Made by a program: the position numbers and the translations under genes. Under the pieces are notes generated by a model. The model was not told the origin of the DNA, did no database searches, and saw nothing but the letters and a program-made list of their open reading frames with translations. Positions 11,231 to 21,029 of a stretch of DNA of 64,000 nucleotides are shown piece by piece (the stretch's first letter is position 1; each line of letters begins with the position of its first letter). This DNA comes from Cycas panzhihuaensis (taxonomy: Eukaryota > Cycadophyta): contig CM041465.1 of NCBI GenBank assembly GCA_023213395.1, positions 134,361,741-134,425,740 of the forward strand, given 5' to 3'.

Positions 11231-12000
11231 TCCTCTCGTTGTTTCCTTCGCCACACTTCGAAATGAGCCTAAACTACTTCCCTAAGCTTGTTCGCATTCC
11301 CCCTAGCCTTAGGTAGAATGGGTAGCTTAGGTCCTTATTCTTTTTTGTTCCTTCCGTACGACCCTTGTTCCCTCTTTCTTGGGAACCTCGCCTCCTATTT
11401 GGGCATCCCCCAATTAGGGCGATTCTTGGGGTGTCGTCACTCCCTTCTATCGCTATTTCCTTTGCATATCCCACTATGCTCCTACGTGGACATGCATGTC
11501 ACCCTGTCTCTTAGCCTCGTACGTGTCCATCGCCACTACTCGTGGTGATCGTATGCACCCCCGCTAGAAATACGATCCTGTATGAAAGGAAATATGCGCC
11601 TAGCTCATAATGAATAACACATCACACCCACATCAAAAGAAAGCATAACTCTAGCTATGCGATAGTTAAAACATTAGCTACTACATCATCATGCATCTGT
11701 GCATACTCACACTCACATACATATACTCTCATATGTATATACCAAGACCAAAACATCATAAACATACATATCCATTATGCATCCATTGCAATGTATACCA
11801 CAAACACCATCTCATGTGTCAAATGGGGTACCAATCACCCCATCTATATACACAAAATCAATCCTCATAACATACAAATGATAGTACATTATCCATGGGA
11901 AGTCGGTGTCCTTGTAGGGGGGGTACAATCATATGTCTCTACATGGTGACCCCCTGGAGGCCTGTGCTTTCTCTCATCACATCCTAACCTACATCATACC
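11231..12000 (+). other. Tat-B spacer after integrase
   Basis: No gene is recognised. It aligns with the region after integrase in Tat-A (1-622, opposite strand), and its last part aligns with 22500-22760 in Tat-C. A reading frame at 11288-11548 (86 codons) overlaps the counterpart frame of Tat-A, but I see no known domain. The rest (11580-11890) is AT-rich with CATA/TATG runs. Confidence 0.6.
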
Positions 12001-12626
12001 CTACTGCTGCCCCTTTCCAGGGGCATCACCTCCTGGTCGGTGTGATCCCTCTTGTGGGGACCACATGCCTCCTAGGCTCCTCTGTAGCCTTCGGGAGCTC
12101 TTTGCCTCGCTCCCCTCATCATGTGGCCTCCTCGGTGTCATCGTCACTGTGTAGATATGTGTCCTACTCTGGCTCGACCTTGATGCCACCTGATCCACCA
12201 ATTGATCGTATCGGGCCTGGATACGATCTTTCTCACCCTCTACTCCCCAAAGTCTCTCCTCCATGCTCTGGAACTTCTCCTCCATCTCTCGAAGACGCTC
12301 CTCTAGGACTGCCACCTGTATCCTGCTCTCCGCGTCTCTGCCTGCTCCTCCCTGAGCCTCCAGTGCCTGTACGCGACTATGTAGTGCGTCTTGCTCATCC
12401 CGAGTCTCATCTAGCGCTTGCTGCAGTCGTCCCCTGAATGCTACGTGCTTCTGGGACTCTGCAACCCATATATCCCTCGCCCTCACCAATGGGGTGAATG
12501 ATGCCATGTGGGCACCGGTCGATCTGGGTGCATCCTCAGCCTGGATGGGTGGCTATCCCTCTACGTACACCTGAGAGAACATCTCCCTCACCATAGACTC
12601 CACCAACCGCTGGATCTCTATAGTAC

Positions 12627-12736
12627 CTACGATCCAGCATGTCATGTATCAGTACATGTCTATGGATATCAAATCAAACCAAAATCAAACTATATATTTA
12701 GCATTCAAATGACGATAGGAAATGGATATGTCTCAC
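12627..12736 (-). other. Candidate intron in the antisense gene
   Basis: On the minus strand the donor CAG/GTGAG at 12736 and an acceptor TAG at 12627 enclose 110 AT-rich bases (including ATATATAGTTTGATTTTGG). The base composition contrasts with the GC-rich coding parts on either side. Splicing would join the acidic part to the TIEIQRLVESM and coiled-coil part. Confidence 0.45.
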
Positions 12737-13481
12737 CTGATGCAACAGTTGGCTCCTTGACTCAGGCGACTACCTCCCCCTATGGCACTCTGCCAACTGC
12801 CGGTACCTCCTCCTCTGGTACCTCCTCTGCTAGGGCCTCTCTCCTCTCTAGAACTGGCTCTGCTGTCACCTCCCTGGATCTCCTCACAATCTGTACCCTG
12901 CGGGCCCATGTCACTAGCCCCCTGCACGTCTCTGTAGCCCATGATGGGCCTGCCTCTCTGCCGGCAATCCTAAATGGCCCTACTCCTCTACCTATCGTCC
13001 CTGATGGGCCTACCTCTCCTGCAAGTTGTGATGAGCTGGCCCCATCTCCTCTATCTCTGCCCTCATCGTCTCCTGGGGGCACCCCTGCTCCTCCTGCCTC
13101 ATCATCGTTATCCCACCTCACTGCCCTGTATGGATCTGCTATATAGTCTGTCATGGTGAGGAGGTCCAGTAATGTTACCTCCACTGAGCATCAGACATGA
13201 GCCTGGTCCTCTATCCCTCTCAGTCTAGTCTGCCATCTGTGGACCATCGAGGCCCACTCTGTAATAGGGTGTGGTCCCCCCGCTGGTGCCACTGCCCTAA
13301 AGTGATCAAAAAACCAACACTGCAATAATGTGCTGTATGATAGCCCTCCCTGGCCTACTGCTCTAATGGCGTCTAGCTGTGTGATGAGGTTCGCCGCTAT
13401 CATAGTGGCCCAGTCCATCCTCTCGTCGGCCTCGCATCAGCACACTGCATCCATCCATCCTCCTGGGATGTCCCTATAGTT

Positions 13482-13578
13482 CTGTTTCCAGGAAACCCAT
13501 AACAGAATACACAAAGTAATCAATTTCCTCACTCAAGGAATCCCTGACATAACCATAGCCTCAAGAGGAACCCCTCAC
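13482..13578 (-). other. Candidate intron in the antisense gene (upstream)
   Basis: On the minus strand GTGAGG at 13578 to ACAG at 13482 gives 97 bases between the mobile-domain-like exon and the exon with MDWATMIAAN. In Tat-C the homology resumes at the same place (AACTAT, about 21440), which supports a boundary here, although the acceptor AG itself is not conserved there. Confidence 0.4.
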
Positions 13579-13930
13579 CTCTTCCATCTGTCTGTTCCTA
13601 TAAAATATGTCACTGCCTCCCTATGTGCTGCCTCATTACTTGGCAACGCTCCTAGTGCTACCAGCCTCCCGATCAAGCACTCCCGATGTCATGCAATGTC
13701 TCCAAATGTTACTGTTATGTCTCTATCAGTAGCATTTGGTCCAACATGTACTGAGGTGTCCTCACCACCTTCAGCAACCCGCATCTTTGTAGGACTCTCT
13801 TGTCCTCCCTACTCATCATCTTGATGAAGCTCAACATAGCCATGCCTATGTTTTCACAGTTCTCCACCGCGATCACAACTTGTAAGAATCATAAAACTGG
13901 TCATAATCGACTCTACAGTCATCTATTATC

Positions 13931-15082
13931 CTCTAGGATATCCATCAGTCCCACCTGATTAAGATTTGGGGCCTCTTGGGCCCCTATCTTCTTTTTTCTA
14001 TAGGTCTGCCTTCGTACCGCGCCAAATTTCGTGGTACCACGGAGTTTGGCCCAGGTCCCGCGGTGATCGAGGCCTTGCAGCACCGTGATCTTTACCATGG
14101 TGCGAACAGCACCCCCTCCAAAAGGGGGGTTTTTCCCGCCCAAAAACTTAAAAAAATTCTTCTAGGTGGATCCCAGTGGGGCCCATCAGGACTAAGGTTG
14201 CCTAATGCCCTGATCCCACCTCTTTCTAGGTCCAATTCAAACTCCAAGAGGCTATTTTTTGCCCATACGAGGCTTAAAAATCTACATAAAATTTATTAAA
14301 AATAATAAAATTGAAACTACGAGATGGGTCAGGTTTTGAAGGATCCACTCACTAGATCTGACCTAGTAGTCACCATCTCATCCCCACGGTCCCAACGGCT
14401 ATCCTCTCGCCCTGATCCAATGGTCTGATCTCCCTCCATGTGCCTCCGAAGTTGGGTAGTACTCTACTGCGTAAGGGAATGGCTCTGGATTCTCTCGAGA
14501 GCCCGTGAAAATGAATCTGTTTTCTGTCGAGTTTTCTTATATAGGTGGGGGCCCCGACGGGCACTGTCTCCATTCCCGCTCTCATGACAGCCCTCTAAAC
14601 CATCTCATACTCCTAATCATCTTTGCCTTCTAGCCCTATCCCCCATTGTGCTCCATAGCCTTTGGTTCACTCTTTCTTACAGATGCATTTATGGCACCCT
14701 GCCAATGCACCTTTTCACATGGCCCTTCTGTCTCGTTTTATGTGCCATTCCCATGCATGCCCGAGTTTATACTCGTTTGGATCGTTTCCCTGTCCTGGAC
14801 TCATTTTTGTAGCCCGTTCTTGCTCCTGAGGCTCCCAAAGGGAATGCTCCCTCCTCTCGAAGTCATTCTTTGCTTCCTAAAGTAACCTTTGGCACCCTGG
14901 GATGCCCTTTTTCCGCCCACTCTCAGCCAGTGGTAGGATAGCCTACTTTTGTCCTTAGGTAGCCTCATTGCTAGGTCCTCCTACCCTTCATGGCCATTTA
15001 TCGATCACCATACGAGTCTCTTTTGCTCTGACTCCTATATCACTACATATTTTCTCCACCAAGTTTTTCTCTTCCATCACCC
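13931..15082. other. Region between antisense gene and aRH in Tat-B
   Basis: No convincing gene. It contains a GC-rich block with the palindrome CGTGGTACCACG (about 14034-14045), a run of Cs and Gs near 14110-14130, and an AT-rich tract (14270-14320). By position it could hold the promoter of the antisense gene (minus strand) and the leader of the aRH frame (plus strand). Both roles are inference. Confidence 0.4.
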
Positions 15083-15508
15083 ATGTCTCTCTACATTTTT
15101 ACCGACGACAGAAGCTGCGGTAACCCTGGACCTTCTGCCGCTGCGTGGATTCTTCGCAGCTCCTTTGGATATGACTTCCTATATTCTGGAGTCTTCCTCC
15201 CTGAGGCTGCCAATAATGAAGCTGAGTACAAGGCCATTATTGAGGCCCTCACTGATGCGCTCTGTTTCCATCATGGATCGATTATTTTGCTTTGTGACTC
15301 CCGGGTTGTGGTGTCCCATCTCACCCAGGTTTACCAAGTGTGATGCCCTCACCTGAGAGTCCTTGCCCTGACCGCCAGATCCTTGTTGGCTTGTTTTCAG
15401 TCTATCAGCATTCAACACATCACTCAGGCCCTCAATGCTAAGGTAGATAGTCTCGTTCACCTTATCCTTATGCATCGCCTCCCTCTTTTTACTGACCGTC
15501 CCTGAGAC
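15083..15508 (+). pseudogene. Tat-B archaeal-type RNase H (aRH)
   Basis: This frame begins with ATG directly at the domain start: the FTDDRSCGNPGPSAAAW block carries the first Asp, NNEAEYKAIIEAL the Glu and LLCDSRVVVSHL the next Asp. The layout is that of bacterial/archaeal/plant RNase HI-like proteins rather than the RT-linked retroviral type. A TGA at 15341-15343 interrupts it, and the same frame then continues (LTARSLLACF, IQHITQALNAKVDSL) to a TGA at about 15506. It would cleave RNA in RNA-DNA hybrids. Tat elements are known for such a second RNase H. Here it lies downstream of integrase and of the antisense gene, near the 3' LTR. Confidence 0.82.
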
Positions 15509-15926
15509 ATGCCCAGTTGCTTTGTTGCCCAAGTCTTAGGTTGTCATGCACATCACCTTGCAATCTATTTGCAACTCCGAAAGCTAGCTATTAATAAGGT
15601 TAAACTATGGTGACTACTAGTTTTCCTCACTTATTCCTTCTACTTCATCATGCACATCTCTTTGCACTTTTTTACGATGGGGGTAGCCCCCCTCATCCTT
15701 CTTATCTTCCAGTCGATTCTCGGGTGGCACATAGGTAGCCCCTATGTGGCTTCCACCCCTATCCTCGTATCTACGCATTCCGTCACGACACTCGCTGGCA
15801 TCCTTGACTCCTATTATTATCATGATTTATATATATACATACACATGTGCTACTCATAGTTGTGTTACCAGCATTCGCCATCGCATTATGCTTCCAAGCG
15901 GCGAGGCTCTTCTGCTAAGGAGGTAG
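15509..15926 (+). other. Tat-B 3' untranslated region and polypurine tract
   Basis: No frame is recognised. The last ten bases before the LTR (15917-15926, AAGGAGGTAG) are purine-rich and sit where the plus-strand primer would be, immediately before TGTTTCTCG. Confidence 0.55.
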
Positions 15927-15929
15927 TGT

Positions 15930-16447
15930 TTCTCGACTACCGGGAATGGGTATGGAGAGGTCGACTCAGGTAAGTGCAGGTATGTTTCTCACTTTACTTT
16001 TGCTTCTTGTGAGGAGTACTGGCTCGCATGCTACATGTTTCTCGTAGATGGTTTGCACTATCTACACCTCTTTAGCCTATTACGACTATAGCAGGGGCAC
16101 ACTTCTAGCAAGTGTGGCACCCCGGTGGCCACGTCACCTCCCGCAATCTTCCTTGCTCCCCTTAAGGCTTATTCAACTTATGTGATGATTCTCGACTACC
16201 GGGAATGGGTATGGAGAGGTCGACTCAGGTAAGTGCAGGTATGTTTCTCACTTTACTTTTGCTTCTTGTGAGGAGTACTGGCTCGCATGCTACATGTTTC
16301 TCGTAGATGGTTTGCACTATCTACACCTCTTTAGCCTATTACGACTATAGCAGGGGCACACTTCCAGCAAGTGTGGCACCCCGGTGGCCACGTCACCTCC
16401 CGCAATCTTCCTTGCTCCCCTTAAGGCTTATTCAACTTATGTGATGA
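15930..16447 (+). repeat. 259-bp tandem duplication at the start of the Tat-B LTR
   Basis: Copies 15930-16188 and 16189-16447 differ, by eye, at one position (CTTCTAGC at about 16102 versus CTTCCAGC at about 16361). The near-identity means a very recent event or an assembly or cloning duplication. The Tat-A LTR has a single copy. Confidence 0.93.
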
Positions 16448-16739
16448 TTATTTGTTATATTGTTCTATCACCACTTAGTCTCCTTATTATGTCCTTGAGC
16501 CCCTTGATTGCTTTTTATGGTTCTTGGTCCTTTGTTTGCCCTTGGGCAGGTGGGCCCGCCCCCCTGCTAGCCTCCTAATGCCCTTGCCCGTAACCCTGGC
16601 TAGTTGTTTGGGCTATTTTGGCCCTCTGGCCCTGCACTGTGGTAAATTTCGTAGTATGGCGATGTTTACCACAGTACAACTGTTTTAAACTAATTTTTTA
16701 AACTTGCCATGGCAATTCTTGCATTTATTACAGAATTGC

Positions 16740-16813
16740 CACGTGTCCTTCGACCCACCTCAGTGCTAGTTGAGCCCTAATCGCTCGATTAGGGTTGGGC
16801 CTGAGTATTTAAA
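16740..16813 (+). promoter_or_regulatory. Tat-B LTR promoter: G-box, palindrome and TATA-like box
   Basis: A CACGTG G-box lies at 16740-16745, a perfect 9-bp-arm palindrome CCCTAATCGCTCGATTAGGG at 16775-16794 and TATTTAAA at 16806-16813. The palindrome-TATA spacing is the same kind as in Tat-A (9546-9584). In Tat-A the G-box position reads CACATG. Confidence 0.55.
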
Positions 16814-18887
16814 CTCTTCTCAAGCCATTTTTTTGATCTTTTGGCTCTCTTTTGAACAAACACTAAGGAAATTCGCCTTGCTCTTTGCTCTACTCTTCTA
16901 CTCTGATGCACTCTCAGGACCTACAACTGCTCCTCTACACCCAACCATCTTAGGTCTCACTGTGACATCCTCACAGCCCATTGCATGCCCCGGAGGGGGC
17001 ATTCTTGAGGAGTTTTCGGGGTTTCTTTGCCTAGCAAGCACCGCGTTGTTCCAAAAGCAGGATTTCTCTCAGCCACCTCAGCAGGGGCCCTATACCTGCT
17101 GCATCTCAACCTTCTTCATAGGTTTTTAGCCTCTTCTCAGTAGGCTCTTATAGAGGTAAATGCCTCCTCACTTTCCTTGAGGTATTTGTGGGTCTGAATC
17201 TCTTTTCTTGCTCAGTTCATGCCTAACTTTATGCATGCTTTTTGCTAGTAACTTTTTCTTAGTTTCCAGAGTTTGTCTCTTGATTTGCTGTAGCTATTTT
17301 CTCTGTTGTTTGAGGCTCCTCTCCTACGTTTCGCACTTAGGACAGTGGTACAAGAGGATTTCACAGGGTTTGGAATAGAGCTAGGTGGATTCCATACCAC
17401 CCTTACGCTCCTAAGAAGCTTCCGCCCTCCAAACCCTCCTCTTTTACCCCCCGTGTTGTCCCTAGAGTGGGCAAGGGATTAAGGGATCATTTCCAGTCAC
17501 TAAAACTAGTGTTTGTACCTATTGCAACACTGGTTGTAGGCCTATTTCTCCCATCTGGGCAACACGTAATCCCCAGAGGCTCCTTTTAGCTCAACTCTTC
17601 TCTCAACGGCCTGGTTTGCTCCCTATAGCACTTTGGTCCATTGTGAACTTCCTTAAACTCTCTTTGTACTTTTATTACCTCTGTTTACAGCCAATTTTTG
17701 TAGCCATACCCTCGCAGCCCCATGGCTCCTTGATGGAAGGTAGGGTTGCCCTTTGCGGGAGGTGGGTCACTCTAAGGCTCACTTATTTACATACCTTTCA
17801 TTTGTATATTTTTAGACTACTGTCTATCACTATAAACTTGTGATTGGTGAGTACTAATGTGTATGTATAGAGATCTAGTTTTCAACATACGTATATATGT
17901 GTTTGGTACTCTCCCTCGTATTGTTAGCCTCCTTTCTTCGGAAGGGAATCTTTGTGTTCACTTGCAGGTAAAAGGAGAACGTGAGGAACTTCTCCTCCCT
18001 TCTTCCTCCCAGGTAAGTGAATCCATTTACATTCTGTCGTAGCATTCTATTTTTGCTATCACTTTCCTTTTCATTTCTAGCATTTTATTGTTACTTTCCG
18101 AGGAAGGTAAGGAAGCCCCACGCTCTACCCCATCGCGACCTTCCATCGCTTGTTTCATGGAATGACTTGAAGCGTCTAGTGGGAGCATCGCTGCCTCAAC
18201 CACGCCTTTATCCCAGGTATGTGACCTTACTTTGCATCACTTTTTCCTATTTTGAAAAGGTTGTATGACAGTAATTTAGAGAACATAAAGGAAAAAGGGA
18301 AATCAACCTCTTTTGTTTGCACGTTGTATGTTGCACTTTACATACCATACCCATTTAGGAAAAGGACTCCTAGGAATTTTCCCTTAGCTCGTAAACCTTA
18401 TCCTCACCCCCTTGGCTTGTTTTGTTTGATTCGGTTTGCTTGCACATACCCTAGCACCCTCGTTTCCTTTGGTTGTACTCTCACCCCCTTCTTCTTTCCT
18501 TAGTTCCATTTACTTAGCCAAATAATTGAGGAGGTCTTAGCTGTGACGTAGGCTATTTGCCTATCTTGCTTTCGGTTGTTTCCCTCCACCGTAAGGAAAC
18601 CTTTGGGGATTCTCTTCCTCCCCTTCTAGCCATCCAAGGGTGGGAGGACTTTCCTCTAAAGCCTATCCAGGCTATCTTTTTGCCTTCCCTCTTCCTAGGT
18701 GGAGTAGGGGAACCACCCTTAGGTAGTTGGGTATCATCCACAGGTCCCAAACTCGCGCTCTAGCGCATGGGGTGCCCTGCATGGTACTCGCCTTGCTCAT
18801 AGGATTCTATCCATACCCTCGATACCATTATCGATCATCCTCGCTATTCCTACTTAGCTAGGTGGTTATCCCATAGATGCGCACCTA

Positions 18888-21019
18888 CTTATTAAAGATC
18901 ATTCCCCTTAACGTGAAGAGCCATTCCCTCATCTCTTTCCTCCTTTCTTCGTCCACCTAAGGATGAGAGGGCCCCTTTTCAAGGTTACTCAGGAAACCGA
19001 GGAGATCCCTCATCTATCCACTACTTCAAATCGAGGAAGATTTACCTCAAAGTAGTTTGTATGCTATTTGCATGTCCCAAACATGTGTTCTAATGCACAG
19101 ACTCCTTTTGTGGGTGATTTCTTTCACTTGTCATTGTAGGTTCACAGCCACCTAAAACCATTAGTTGTTTGGCTTGATCTTGTTCGAGTGTAGTAACCTA
19201 CCACCTAGCCACACCCACCCCCCACCCTCCCCCCCCCCACCCGCCCAAGGTATAATTCCACCATGTTATTCCTAAATTATGGGAAACACTTACCCCCTTG
19301 GTAACAAAACCTCTTTAATCTATAGTTAGAAGATGGTGAATTCTATCAACAAAGCTCTAATTAGTCCAACAATAATCTCATAAGTATGAAAAGAGAAACA
19401 TAGTCTACTATAGTTTAGCCTCCTTAGTAGGTGTTTGGAAAATGTTACCCTTAGTTTAGCCTCATCAGTAAGAACTTTAGAAGTGTGCTAACTAAGGTGA
19501 GGATTAGTTAGTGACCTAATCGAACCAAGGCAATCTAATGGCTATAATAAACCTAGACCAACATAAATGAGGCTACCATAGTTTATCCTCTTTAGTGGTT
19601 ATTTCTTAGAGTGGTCCTAGATGGATGAGGGGTTGCCCCAACAACTAGAAAGTGGACTATTAATGCCACGGGGAATGCATCAACAACTTAGATATAACTC
19701 AATGAATGAAGGGAATAAGGTGGGAATCAAGAAACATTACTAAGACTCAAGCTTGTATGTATACTCTAACTATAATGATAAGTTAAACATGGATCCCATG
19801 AGTAGTTATGTGTTAGTGTCATGGATAATTTTGATCCTCAAAATGTTAAGTAGGTTTTAATCATGACTAAGGCCATATTAGACCCAAACAACCAAACCTA
19901 AAGTTCCTAAATTACTCATATATCTAGACTTAAACTATGAATCATAGGTGGGAATGAAGTTGACACATGACTTGCCTTAAATACCAAGAAGGTGGTGGGA
20001 GGTATATACACATATTTACAATTTTTTTTATTTTGGTATATATATACATAATTTTTTTAGATATTTTTTTTTTCAATAGAGAAAAGAGCTACAATGACAA
20101 CCTAACTTATGGGGGACTATGTAAACTAGAATATGATAGCATGTTTTAATAGTGTGAAGATATAACAAGACCTAAGGGACTAATGAGGAGGGTAAAACAA
20201 TAAGGAAAGCATAGGCAATTTGTATAAGTGACCTTTGACTACTTTTACAAGGGATATGAATGAAATAAGGTCCTTAGGAAAGTGACCATGGGAGGCTTGA
20301 ACTATTTGCTACAATGAGGATCAAGCGAGACTGCTATTTAAGAGCATATCACATGATAATATTACAGGGAGCATAAGTTATGGGTCACAATAATAGGTTG
20401 CTTATAGCCAAAAGATCACATATAGAAATCTAGAAGAGAGCAATGGGAATGCTTATGGTTCATAGAAGGAGATGTTAGTAGTAATGAAGGGTTTGTATGC
20501 TAACAATATGTTCAAGAAGGGGCCACAACATTAAGAGAATTGACTATAAGCATGGTTATGTATGAGAAAGGGTCATCTTAGGGCCTATAAGGAGCTAATA
20601 GCACTCATGAAAATTAAGGGTCAAGCAATGGCTAATAAGAGAAGGGCCCATTAGGCTAAGAAATTTAAATTCAGTGCCCTAAAATGATCATGTTGACTGT
20701 AAACATTGATATTCTAAGAGATAGTTATCTTAGGGCAATGAAAGCATGATTATGGGTCATAAAAAGGGTCATTAATAACTTGCATTAATGACCAAAAAGA
20801 GGGACATCTTAGTTCATAAAATAGGAGCTAGCAGTTAAGCTAATAATAGTAATGATGACATAAGAGAGAAACTTGAGCAAATAGGCTCTTTTAGAATCTT
20901 CTTATCATCAACTTGATGCATGTAGGGTGGGAATATGCCTATCTATGTCATTTTGACTGAGTTTTCTTGTCTGTAGGTGATCACCATAATTGATAATCAT
21001 AAAAATATAGGCTCACGCA
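18888..21019. other. AT-rich flank with no recognisable gene
   Basis: I see no long conserved frame. There is a C-rich tract at about 19205-19243 and short recurring wording TAGTTTAGCCTC/TAGTTTATCCTC at 19411, 19452 and 19579. From about 19300 the sequence is poor in CG and CAG/CTG. It may include the far 3' end of Tat-C, but neither an LTR nor an aRH could be identified. Confidence 0.4.
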
Positions 21020-21029
21020 TATTGACATC

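Larger units (their letters stand above)
12001..13930 (-). pseudogene. Antisense gene in Tat-B: plant-mobile-domain-like plus coiled coil
   Basis: This gene is on the strand opposite to Tat-B. Reading down the minus strand: a segment resembling the plant mobile domain (DITVTFGDIA at about 13692-13730; GALPSNEAA at about 13630-13655); then MDWATMIAAN and LLQCWFFDHF (13300-13420); an acidic Gly-rich stretch (TDYIADPY...WDNDDE, about 13060-13170); and a heptad-rich coiled coil (LEERLREMEEKFQSMEERL, 12180-12400). Two candidate introns have GT-AG ends (13482-13578 and 12627-12736, the second with donor CAG/GTGAG). A few stops and a frame change occur. Tat-C holds a diverged homologue. Extra, sometimes antisense, reading frames between pol and the 3' LTR are known in plant Ty3/gypsy elements. 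The domain name is by eye only. Confidence 0.62.
10198..18887 (+). mobile_element. Tat-B: Tat-lineage Ty3/gypsy element, right part
   Basis: Tat-B is on the plus strand. Its left part is cut off by the insertion of Tat-A at 10197/10198; the rest would lie left of the window. Contents in order are integrase (10198-11230), spacer, a long gene on the opposite strand (about 12001-13930), archaeal-type RNase H (15083-15508), a purine-rich tract and the 3' LTR (15927-18887). The right boundary is set by the LTR end, which aligns with the end of the Tat-A LTR. The following bases do not resemble a primer binding site, so this is the 3' LTR. Confidence 0.82.
15927..18887 (+). repeat. Tat-B 3' LTR
   Basis: The LTR is 2961 bp including a 259-bp internal duplication, so about 2702 bp without it, close to the 2726 bp of the Tat-A LTR. 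It starts TGTTTCTCGA and ends GCGCACCTA (CA changed to TA). Blocks shared with 7472-10197 include the start, the CACCCC.GTGGCCAC segment, the palindrome/TATA region, GGTAGGGTTG at about 17740 and the terminal CCCATAGATGCGCA. Possible target duplication bases are 18888-18892; the partner lies outside the window. Confidence 0.85.

Noticed and set aside
12042-13159. Plus-strand Pro/Ser/Leu-rich frames opposite the antisense gene
   Set aside because: The minus-strand frames show domain-like blocks with a homologue in Tat-C. The plus-strand frames are their shadows.
15650-15926. Plus-strand hydrophobic frames (15650-15859, 15744-15926) after aRH
   Set aside because: No domain and no counterpart to compare. 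Their position fits the 3' untranslated region just before the LTR.
18888-18960. Downstream edge of the Tat-B LTR considered as a primer binding site, which would make it a 5' LTR
   Set aside because: The bases after 18887 do not resemble TGGCGACT...GGGGA, and aRH plus a purine-rich tract lie upstream, so it is the 3' LTR.
19200-19245. C-rich tract considered as a telomere-like or structured element
   Set aside because: The repeat unit is irregular and does not match the plant telomere repeat. It is probably simple sequence.
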